Notes under the pieces: model-generated
The model's input: the letters and a program-made list of their open reading frames with translations, nothing else
Databases searched by the model: none
Told to the model about the DNA's origin: nothing
Shown: positions 1 through 5,192 of the stretch, one piece after another
Numbering within the stretch: position 1 is the first letter of the stretch
Layout: each line of letters begins with the position of its first letter
Made by a program: the position numbers and the translations under genes
DNA from: Candidatus Peribacterales bacterium
GTDB lineage: Bacteria > Patescibacteriota > Gracilibacteria > Peribacterales > Peribacteraceae
Reading direction: 5' to 3'
Length of the DNA: 9,892 nt
Assembly: GCA_020059985.1 (NCBI GenBank)
Contig: JAGVCI010000092.1
Coordinates: forward strand, 1-9,892

Positions 1-497
1 ATGCCGACGCCCAAGGTCACCATCTCCGGGAAAAGTCTGATCGATCGACGAAGAGCTTTCACGATGTCGCGCTCTTTCCCAGAAAAAAGAAGCAGCGCGT
101 ACGTGCTACTCAAGACCGCGAGAATGATTCCGAGACCAGCCAGGATTAATCGATAGGGAAGCAGCGCACGATTAATGAGTTTGGATTGTGCACGCACGAA
201 TTCCTGTGATTCCAAACTCGCGACACTGTTCGTAAAATTTTCCATCACGACGAGGAGTTCGTCGAACGCTGCGGCATCGCCTTCAGCAAGTTTCTCCGTG
301 AGACTCTGAAAGTCTTCCATGTCGCCATGCGGACTGATGAGGATCTCTCGTGTGCGACGATCCATGATTTGTTCGAACGGGATCTGCACGAGAAAGATCA
401 CGCCAGCGAAGATCACTGCACCTGCGAGAATCTCGCCTTTCTTTGCGAGAACTTGGCGTAAAGCCTGACGGAGGAGAGAGGTAAACAAGGAAAGCAT
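1..497 (-). CDS. Unrecognised multi-pass membrane protein, N-terminal part (runs off the left edge)
   Basis: I translated this frame by hand: it begins with ATG at 495-497 and stays open for 165 codons to the window edge, so the C-terminus is missing. The first 20 residues are basic and amphipathic (MLSLFTSLLRQALRQVLAKK). A hydrophobic segment follows at about residues 22-41, then a mostly polar stretch of about 70 residues (42-112), a second strong membrane segment at about 114-138, a basic loop (KERDIVKALRR), and the apparent start of a third hydrophobic region. I do not recognise the family; the layout suggests an integral membrane protein with one larger soluble loop. It lies 73 bp downstream of dprA on the same strand, separated by a repeat/hairpin, so co-transcription is uncertain. 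There is no Shine-Dalgarno sequence before the ATG. Existence of the gene is fairly secure from the long open frame and coherent membrane topology; its function is unknown. Confidence 0.75.
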   Translation of the reverse strand, partial: MLSLFTSLLRQALRQVLAKKGEILAGAVIFAGVIFLVQIPFEQIMDRRTREILISPHGDMEDFQSLTEKLAEGDAAAFDELLVVMENFTNSVASLESQEFVRAQSKLINRALLPYRLILAGLGIILAVLSSTYALLLFSGKERDIVKALRRSIRLFPEMVTLGVG

Positions 498-519
498 ACC
501 GTGTGCACTTTAACAGAGG

Positions 520-574
520 AGAGCGATAGGTGTTAGGTGATAGGTCCTAACGCTCTATCGCTCTAACGCTCTAA
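520..574. repeat. Compound intergenic repeat: 7-mer x3 beside 8-mer x3, able to fold as a hairpin
   Basis: On the plus strand three 7-mers, GATAGGT, GTTAGGT and GATAGGT, run at 525-545. Three 8-mers, CGCTCTAT, CGCTCTAA and CGCTCTAA, run at 551-574. The two arrays are also partly complementary: 520-529 pairs perfectly with 555-564 (10 bp) and 532-537 with 546-551 (6 bp), leaving an 8-nt loop and a small internal loop. The last 8-mer unit overlaps the dprA stop codon (571-573). It could act as a transcript-end hairpin for dprA, but no U-run follows on the minus strand, so a standard intrinsic terminator is not shown. It could equally be a dispersed intergenic repeat. Confidence 0.75.
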
Positions 575-1650
575 ATTCTCACCCATCTTCCGTTGCCGAC
601 ATTCTTCGCGACTCCTTTCAGTTCCAGGAGTGTGAGTGTGGCATTGATCGCGGCTGCCTGCAGACCACACTTCGTCACGATGCCACTCACATCCTGCGGC
701 ATCGTTGTGAGCGCACCGAATAATTGTTCTTCTTCATTCGTTTCAAAGACGATATGGATGTCCTTCTTCTCCGATGCCACGATACCGATCTCTCGCAGCA
801 CCTGGTCGGGATCGGTGACCAGTTTCGCGAGACCGCGCGAGAGGATGTCGTGACACCCTGCATAATTCAGATCAAAGATCTGCCCGGGAACAGCAAAGAC
901 TTCACGCGCGTAATCGAGCGCGAGATCCGCCGTAATGAGCGCCCCACTTCCCTCACCCGCTTCGAGGACAACAGTCCCGAGGCAAAGCCCCGCAATGATC
1001 CGATTGCGGGCTGGAAACGTGTGTTTATCGGGAATCGTATCCAGCGGGAATTCGCTCATAATCAGGCCTCCGGAAGCGATGATGCTCTCCGCGAGCGCGG
1101 CATTACTCTTTGGATAAATCTGCGCGAGTCCGTGTCCGAGGACGGCAACGGTTTTTCCGCCACTGCGTAGTGTCTCCTCCGCCACATGCGCGTCGATGCC
1201 TTGAGCGAGTCCGCTCACCGTCACCATCTGCGCTTCAGCAAATCGCGGAACGAAATGTTCCGTGACTCGTCGTCCGTACTCACTCATCTCTCTGGTACCC
1301 ACGAGCCCGATGCACGGGGACGAGAGAATAGAGAGGTCACCGCGATACATGAGAAAAACCGGCGGGTCTCCGATCTCTTTGAGGAGAGCCGGATAGGAAT
1401 CATCATCGATGGAGATGATCGCGAGGTCGCGCTTGGTGAGTTCAGCCTGATATCTATCCACATCAAATTCTTCGAGTCGACTCACAGCTTTCATGACCGT
1501 TTCGTCGCGACACCCGAGTGCTTTGAAGAGCTCTTCACCTAGGTACTCTGTCGCCTTCTCTAGGGCACCGTACTGCTCCAGAAGCGCGTCGTAGCGCTTC
1601 TTCGTAAGTATTCCGAGCCAGGACCAGAGCAGGGCTGTGGAGGCTTCCAT
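571..1650 (-). CDS. dprA: DprA (Smf) DNA-processing / RecA-loading protein
   Basis: DprA binds incoming single-stranded DNA in the cytoplasm during natural transformation and loads RecA on it; this role is known for the family. The 359-residue product has an N-terminal helical region (about 1-70), then the Rossmann-like DprA core from about residue 75 to 280. The core contains IGLVGTR (114-120), VSGLAQGID (145-153), KTVAVLGHGL (166-175), FPARNRIIAGL (212-222), GSGALITADLA (234-244) and VFAVPGQ (251-257). The C-terminal region (about 305-359) looks like the winged-helix domain common in DprA. The usual AH after GID is displaced: here GIDAHVAEETL places His two residues after Asp instead of four. 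The ATG at 1650 is preceded by a pyrimidine-rich CTTCCACTC rather than a Shine-Dalgarno sequence. It lies 50 bp downstream of the tRNA-Thr, so it may be co-transcribed with it. Length is normal for the family. Confidence 0.96.
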   Translation of the reverse strand: MEASTALLWSWLGILTKKRYDALLEQYGALEKATEYLGEELFKALGCRDETVMKAVSRLEEFDVDRYQAELTKRDLAIISIDDDSYPALLKEIGDPPVFLMYRGDLSILSSPCIGLVGTREMSEYGRRVTEHFVPRFAEAQMVTVSGLAQGIDAHVAEETLRSGGKTVAVLGHGLAQIYPKSNAALAESIIASGGLIMSEFPLDTIPDKHTFPARNRIIAGLCLGTVVLEAGEGSGALITADLALDYAREVFAVPGQIFDLNYAGCHDILSRGLAKLVTDPDQVLREIGIVASEKKDIHIVFETNEEEQLFGALTTMPQDVSGIVTKCGLQAAAINATLTLLELKGVAKNVGNGRWVRI

Positions 1651-1661
1651 GAGTGGAAGAC

Positions 1662-1675
1662 TGTACCATCGTACA
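1662..1675 (-). other. Small hairpin between tRNA-Thr and dprA
   Basis: TGTAC and GTACA form a 5-bp stem with a 4-nt loop, ending 12 nt before the dprA start codon. No U-run follows, so it does not look like an intrinsic terminator. It could mark the tRNA 3' processing region or slightly occlude the dprA start. Such a short stem can also arise by chance. Confidence 0.3.
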
Positions 1676-1700
1676 CCCTACAAGGCGAATGATTTTTGAA

Positions 1701-1776
1701 TGGAGCCGCCGACCGGATTTGAACCGGTGACCCTAGGTTTACGATACCTATGCTCTACCAACTGAGCTACGGCGGC
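1701..1776 (-). tRNA. tRNA-Thr (anticodon CGU), CCA encoded
   Basis: The minus strand folds into a complete cloverleaf. The acceptor GCCGCCG pairs perfectly with CGGCGGC. The D-arm is GCTC/GAGC. The anticodon stem TAGGT/ACCTA encloses the loop ATCGTAA, which gives anticodon CGU reading ACG (threonine). The variable loop is short (GGGTC), and the T-arm ACCGG/CCGGT closes a TTCAAAT loop. The discriminator is U, and the gene encodes its own 3' CCA (plus-strand tgg at 1701-1703). G1-C72 and C2-G71, with G35 and U36, are the identity elements known for bacterial threonyl-tRNA synthetase. The tRNA sits between the TMTC-like gene and dprA on the same strand; 50 nt separate its 3' end from the dprA start. 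Confidence 0.97.
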
Positions 1777-1816
1777 ATTGAAAATGAACGTGCCCGCGCG
1801 GCACCAGACTGCACAG

Positions 1817-1844
1817 AGTTTGACGGATTGGCCTCCATTGTCAA
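1817..1844 (-). promoter_or_regulatory. Candidate promoter for tRNA-Thr (-dprA)
   Basis: A perfect TTGACA -35 lies on the minus strand at 1839-1844, overlapping the TGA stop of the upstream membrane-protein gene. Sixteen nucleotides further is a weak -10, CAAACT (1817-1822). Transcription would start about 30-35 nt before the mature tRNA 5' end. The -35 is consensus but the -10 matches only three of six positions, so this is a tentative call. Confidence 0.35.
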
Positions 1845-3352
1845 TTTTGAGCCTTCCTTTTTGCCTCCTCAATCATTCGCAACGATTCCCGGTATTCGTC
1901 TTGTTTCTCGGGGTCTAGCTTGAGGGACTTGAGGATCTCATCCAGTCCCTTCTCATACTCCCCTATTTTCCCGTACGCCGCACCCAGATTGGCGTGTGCT
2001 CTCGCTATCATCGGATCCATCTCAATTGCCTTCGTGAGTTGCTCAATTGCGAGCTCGTAGCGACCGGTCTTCAAGTACTCGTATCCGAGATTGTGCTGCG
2101 CCACGAAGCTTTCGGGGTATGCCCGAACAGCATTTCCGAAGAGCGCTTCCTCACCTGCCCAGGTCTGGGTCTGCAGAAATGATTTTCCGGCGAAGCCGAA
2201 AGAAAAAATGATCAGAAGAAGAGATATTCCCAGATGTGTTTTCTTTGGCACTTTTATTTCTATAAATCTGATGATCGCCAAAATGATTCCGAGCAGCGCC
2301 AGGTATGCGTAACGATCCGATGCAAAAAATACTTCTCCCTCTGCCTTCATGAAGGTTGCCACACTCGGAGCGATGAAGAGGAGATACCAGGCAAACGCGA
2401 AGAAGCCTTCCTTGGTCCAGCGAAGGCTCACAGCCGCAGCACCGAGAAGGAGGGCAAAGAGGGCAATCGGCACCAGGAACTCAGCTGAGGTGAGGAGAAT
2501 AGGGGTCGATTGTTCGTAGAAGGCAGAGAAATGAAACGGAACGAAGATCTGCCACAGGTAAAAAACGGTGGCTTTGAATGAAAGGAGCACCGTTTCGAGG
2601 AGGGTAAGAGATGAGAGATTATGAGATTTACCGAAGATCGCTACGAGACCGAAGACAAGACTAAGGAGAAAGTGCGGCCACTTGGAAAAAACATCGCGCA
2701 TGGTCACTCCTCCCTTCTCTCTCCAATCGATAAGAAGAAAGATGAGCGGCAGAGTGACGACCGAAACTTTAGAGAGCAGTGCGAGCGCAAAAGTAATCAC
2801 GGTACCGATGCGATATTTTTTTTCTGACGAATGGACATACAGAAGGAGTGACAAGAGCGCAAAGAATGACGCAAGCAGATCTTTGCGAGCGCTCGCCCAC
2901 GCGACGGCTTCGGTTTGTATGGGATGGAGAGCGAAGAGCAGTGCACCCAAAAGTGCAAAAGATGGACTTTTGAGGAAGATACGAAGGAACATCCACGCGA
3001 GCAGAGCGTTGAGGATGTGGAGCAGCAGACTCGTCGCATGGAACACCGCAGGATGAAATCCGAAGACTGCCTGCTCTACCTGATAACTGAGCAATGCGAG
3101 CGGGATGTAGAGCTCGGGATCGAAGTGCGTGAAGACGTAGCGGATCGAAGAGAGGGAAAGCTCTCGCACCGGCTCGTGTCCCCCAATCAATCGGTAGTCA
3201 TCCCAATTGACGAGAGGGTTACTCAAAGAGACCGCAAACGTGCAAAAAACAGCCGCAATGAGGAGACAAGGAGCAGCCCATGGGGAGCCAAGAGTGCGCG
3301 AAAAAGGCTTCATGACGCCACTATCATGGCATGTAGGGGTCTTTCCCACCAT
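1841..3352 (-). CDS. TMTC-like GT-C family membrane protein with C-terminal TPR repeats (putative protein glycosyltransferase)
   Basis: Numbering assumes the 503-residue product from ATG 3352. A first membrane segment (about 27-44) leads to VNWDDYRLI (48-56), the acidic loop typical of GT-C glycosyltransferases. HPIQTEAVAWASARKDLLAS (143-162) resembles the signature of TMTC O-mannosyltransferases and their bacterial relatives. About nine to ten further hydrophobic segments follow to about residue 387. The C-terminus carries two clear TPR units (about 415-447 and 448-481) after a partial one. By family knowledge it would use a lipid-linked sugar to glycosylate extracytoplasmic proteins, with the TPRs holding the acceptor; this is inference. 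The start is uncertain. ATG 3352 has a pyrimidine leader (CTCGCTTCTC) like other starts here, ATG 3313 gives MKPFSRTLG directly before the first membrane helix, and the longest frame (3454) would run into the divergent gene and its promoter. It ends 64 bp before the tRNA. Confidence 0.85.
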   Translation of the reverse strand: MVGKTPTCHDSGVMKPFSRTLGSPWAAPCLLIAAVFCTFAVSLSNPLVNWDDYRLIGGHEPVRELSLSSIRYVFTHFDPELYIPLALLSYQVEQAVFGFHPAVFHATSLLLHILNALLAWMFLRIFLKSPSFALLGALLFALHPIQTEAVAWASARKDLLASFFALLSLLLYVHSSEKKYRIGTVITFALALLSKVSVVTLPLIFLLIDWREKGGVTMRDVFSKWPHFLLSLVFGLVAIFGKSHNLSSLTLLETVLLSFKATVFYLWQIFVPFHFSAFYEQSTPILLTSAEFLVPIALFALLLGAAAVSLRWTKEGFFAFAWYLLFIAPSVATFMKAEGEVFFASDRYAYLALLGIILAIIRFIEIKVPKKTHLGISLLLIIFSFGFAGKSFLQTQTWAGEEALFGNAVRAYPESFVAQHNLGYEYLKTGRYELAIEQLTKAIEMDPMIARAHANLGAAYGKIGEYEKGLDEILKSLKLDPEKQDEYRESLRMIEEAKRKAQN

Positions 3353-3353
3353 G
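3330..3353 (-). other. Imperfect hairpin over the alternative start of the TMTC-like gene
   Basis: On the minus strand CATG and CATG form the outer 4 bp and GGG/CCC an inner 3 bp, with two mismatches between and a loop of about 6 nt. The structure includes the candidate start codon at 3350-3352. If translation starts at 3313 this would instead be a leader hairpin upstream of the start. The stem is modest and no regulatory role is proven. Confidence 0.3.
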
Positions 3354-3373
3354 AGAAGCGAGACCCCTGACCA

Positions 3374-3402
3374 TTGCGGCCGGAGGCCAAAAATGCTATA
3401 CT
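3374..3402 (+). promoter_or_regulatory. Sigma-70-type promoter for the 117-residue orphan gene
   Basis: TTGCGG (-35, 3374-3379) is followed by exactly 17 bp and TATACT (-10, 3397-3402). The -10 is preceded by TGC (3394-3396), which makes a perfect extended -10. The predicted transcript starts near 3409 and leaves a leader of only about 21 nt before the ATG at 3430. This is the strongest promoter-like match I find in the window. Confidence 0.7.
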
Positions 3403-3423
3403 GATTGGATTTCTTCAAAACAA
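3395..3423 (-). promoter_or_regulatory. Candidate divergent promoter for the TMTC-like gene, sharing the same TATA core
   Basis: Read on the minus strand, TTGTTT (3418-3423) is followed by 17 bp and TATAGC (3395-3400). The TATA core is the same four base pairs used by the plus-strand -10 at 3397-3402, so the two promoters face away from each other around one melting site. Transcription would start near 3388, about 36 nt before ATG 3352 or 75 nt before ATG 3313. The TATAGCAT octamer here recurs upstream of infA. Confidence 0.45.
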
Positions 3424-3429
3424 ACACAC

Positions 3430-3783
3430 ATGTCCATCGAAGCCTGCATCGCACACGCTATCCATAACGACCTCGACATCATCGAGGCGCTCCCGGAGAT
3501 CCACTCGATCCCGATGGAGGAGCTGGAAATCTACATCGAACAGTACGTGCTCGAGGTGCAGTCTTCTCTCTGTGACATCATCCTCGGTCAGGGCGAACCG
3601 TACTTGAAGTCCAAGGACGCCGCAGGACTCTGCGCCACGTGCCTGGAGTCTGGTATCGAGTTGCCGCCGAGCATGCTCCTACGCATGTGCCAGACCATCC
3701 TGCAGCTCTCCACCGTCGACGCTAGATTCATTCTCGATACGGAGGACGGAAAGAGTCTGTACTACGTGAAGGTAGCCGTCTAA
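3430..3783 (+). CDS. Unrecognised small acidic protein with a CxxC motif (117 residues)
   Basis: This is the only convincing plus-strand gene in the window. It does not overlap any real minus-strand gene and has a good promoter immediately upstream. Codon choice is strongly biased: 13 of 14 isoleucines use ATC, which argues that it is translated and not an antisense shadow. The product is acidic (about 12 Glu and 7 Asp against 4 Lys and 2 Arg), looks mostly helical, and has no signal peptide or membrane segment. It contains five cysteines (6, 48, 68, 71, 87), two of them in CATC at 68-71, and three histidines (9, 12, 25). This could allow metal binding or disulfide chemistry, but nothing identifies a fold. 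No Shine-Dalgarno sequence precedes the ATG; the leader is A/C-rich (AACAAACACAC). It is transcribed away from the TMTC-like gene and converges on rpsI. Function unknown. Confidence 0.8.
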   Translation: MSIEACIAHAIHNDLDIIEALPEIHSIPMEELEIYIEQYVLEVQSSLCDIILGQGEPYLKSKDAAGLCATCLESGIELPPSMLLRMCQTILQLSTVDARFILDTEDGKSLYYVKVAV

Positions 3784-3786
3784 AAG

Positions 3787-3863
3787 GATTTCGAGGCAAT
3801 CAAAGGAATCGAGGAATTCGAGGATCCTCGTTATCGTCGAATTCATCGAAATCGTCGAAGTCC
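3787..3863. repeat. Degenerate ~9-bp tandem and inverted repeat between convergent gene ends
   Basis: The 86 bp between the orphan gene stop and the rpsI stop hold about eight units that begin TCGA or a close variant, spaced about 9 bp apart, from 3791 to 3863. Inverted repeats are nested in it: GATTTCGA (3787-3794) with TCGAAATC (3846-3853), GAATTCGA (3814-3821) with TCGAATTC (3837-3844), and the 12-bp palindrome CGAGGATCCTCG (3819-3830). This position suits a bidirectional terminator for two converging transcripts, but only a short CCTTTTA follows the outer stem on the minus strand. Terminator function is therefore inferred. Confidence 0.6.
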
Positions 3864-3869
3864 TCCTGT

Positions 3870-4280
3870 TTAGCGTTTGCTGAACTGCGGTGCTCGGCGA
3901 GCACGCTTGAGTCCTGGCTTCTTTCTCTCTTTGATACGGGAGTCGCGGCGGAGGAAGCCCTCACGCTTGAGCGTAGTTCGCAGTTCCGGGTTGAAAAGGA
4001 TGAGTGCGCGGCTGATCCCGTGGCGTACGGCATCGGACTGAGCGGACTTTCCGCCACCCGTCACTTCCACATGCACATCGAAGAGGTTCTTCGTTTCCGT
4101 AATTTTGAGCGGAGCCAACGCGTTCTCCATCTGGAGATCCGTGAGGAAGTAGCTGCGACCTTTCAGTCCGTTCACGAGCACATCTCCAGCACCGTCCTGC
4201 ATCAGACGGACACGTGCAACCGCCGTCTTTCGCTTTCCGATACTAAAGAAATACGATCGTGAAGCGGTGGCAGAACTCAT
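3870..4280 (-). CDS. rpsI: 30S ribosomal protein uS9
   Basis: uS9 sits in the head of the small subunit, and its C-terminal tail reaches the P-site tRNA. The 136-residue product shows the family pattern: SIGKRKTAVARVRL near the N-terminus, TGGGKSAQSDAVRHGISRAL in the middle, and the basic tail KERKKPGLKRARRAPQFSKR at the very end. The final SKR, known to contact the P-site anticodon arm, is intact. About ten residues precede the first conserved strand, a little longer than usual. The start codon overlaps the rplM stop as ATGA (4277-4280), so translation is probably coupled. It is the last gene of the minus-strand ribosomal run, followed by the repeat region described separately. Confidence 0.98.
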   Translation of the reverse strand: MSSATASRSYFFSIGKRKTAVARVRLMQDGAGDVLVNGLKGRSYFLTDLQMENALAPLKITETKNLFDVHVEVTGGGKSAQSDAVRHGISRALILFNPELRTTLKREGFLRRDSRIKERKKPGLKRARRAPQFSKR

Positions 4281-4702
4281 GCGAGGGTGAGGGAAACCGG
4301 CTGCTGCGCGTCGTGATCGTGCGTAGCATCGTTATAGACATGGAGACGCTTGAGGAGGGAAGGACGAAGACGATTGCCCGGGAGCATGCCCTTCACCGCG
4401 ATTTCGAGAACGGCCGTTGGGTCCTTCTCCATCATCTTCTCGAGACTCATAGAGCTGATGTGACCCAGGTACCCCGTGTGCTTCACGTAGGTCTTGCGGT
4501 GCAATTTTGCAGCAGGGATCCCCATCTTTGCGGCATTGATGATGATCACGTGATCGCCGCACATCTCGTGCGGGACGAAGGTCGGGCGGTGCTTGCCGCG
4601 CAGGACCGTCGCTGCCTTGGCTGCCAAACGACCGAGGGACTGACCCTCTGCATCAATGAGCACCCACTCTGGAGCCTGTGGTTTTGGAGTGGAGGTCTTC
4701 AT
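4277..4702 (-). CDS. rplM: 50S ribosomal protein uL13
   Basis: uL13 is an early-assembling protein of the large subunit. The 141-residue product contains WVLIDAEGQSLGRLAAKAAT, then LRGKHRP, GDHVIIINAAK, RKTYVKHTGYLGH, AVKGMLPGNRLR and the C-terminal HDHDAQQP, in the correct order. It is a few residues longer than the typical 142-148 range would need only at its N-terminus (MKTSTPKPQAPE), where a Pro-rich lead precedes the conserved Trp. It is joined by ATGA overlaps to rplQ upstream (4699-4702) and rpsI downstream (4277-4280). Direct rplQ-rplM-rpsI linkage, without truA between rplQ and rplM, differs from the common Firmicutes order. Confidence 0.98.
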   Translation of the reverse strand: MKTSTPKPQAPEWVLIDAEGQSLGRLAAKAATVLRGKHRPTFVPHEMCGDHVIIINAAKMGIPAAKLHRKTYVKHTGYLGHISSMSLEKMMEKDPTAVLEIAVKGMLPGNRLRPSLLKRLHVYNDATHDHDAQQPVSLTLA

Positions 4703-5151
4703 GATGCTTTGGCGGACTTGGTCGCTTTTGCTTTCTTCTCTTTCTTGATCACCTTCTCCGTCTGAGTCTTGGCACCCGGTGCGGCTGCCACTTCTGCATC
4801 GATGAGGACGATGTCCACCATCTCTGCTCCATCACCACTGCGGTAGCCAGCTGGCGTCACGCGGGTGAAACCAGACGTGCGGTTCTTGTAGCGATTGACG
4901 AACACCTCCATCACTTTGCGGCTGGCGTTGCGATCCGTCACCATGGCGTTGAGGACTCTCACTGCTCTCTGAGGCTCCTGTCTCTTGGCCGTCGCGATCG
5001 CGCGGTCGACCAAAGGACGAACCACCTTTGCGCGCTGCTTCGTCGTGCGCACCACCTCGTAGAGCAGCACAGACGTGAGCAGGTTACGCTCCATCATCCG
5101 CGCATGATCGGGTTTCTGGGTGAGCCGGTGGCGGGACTTCTGGTGGCGCAT
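4699..5151 (-). CDS. rplQ: 50S ribosomal protein bL17
   Basis: bL17 is a large-subunit protein located near the exit tunnel. The 150-residue product starts MRHQKSRHRLTQKPDHARMM, matching the conserved bL17 N-terminus, and continues with LLTSVLLYEVVRTTKQRAKVV and FTRVTPAGYRSGDGAEMVDI, which are hallmarks of the family. Residues from about 122 onward form an Ala/Lys-rich low-complexity basic tail absent from short bL17 proteins. It follows rpoA by 41 bp, the standard alpha-operon order. The start is preceded by CTCGCTCTC instead of a Shine-Dalgarno sequence. Its TGA stop overlaps the rplM start. Confidence 0.98.
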   Translation of the reverse strand: MRHQKSRHRLTQKPDHARMMERNLLTSVLLYEVVRTTKQRAKVVRPLVDRAIATAKRQEPQRAVRVLNAMVTDRNASRKVMEVFVNRYKNRTSGFTRVTPAGYRSGDGAEMVDIVLIDAEVAAAPGAKTQTEKVIKKEKKAKATKSAKAS

Positions 5152-5192
5152 GAGAGCGAGATTTTGTCGTCTAGATCAAGAAAAGTCAAAAA

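Noticed and set aside
1678..1872. 64-codon minus-strand frame through the tRNA
   Set aside because: It reads straight through the tRNA-Thr cloverleaf and has no coding support.
3800..4057. Minus-strand frame ending in an acidic Phe-Asp repeat, overlapping rpsI
   Set aside because: It is out of frame with rpsI, and the acidic end is explained by the 9-bp repeat. No start signal is visible, and rpsI ends normally with SKR.
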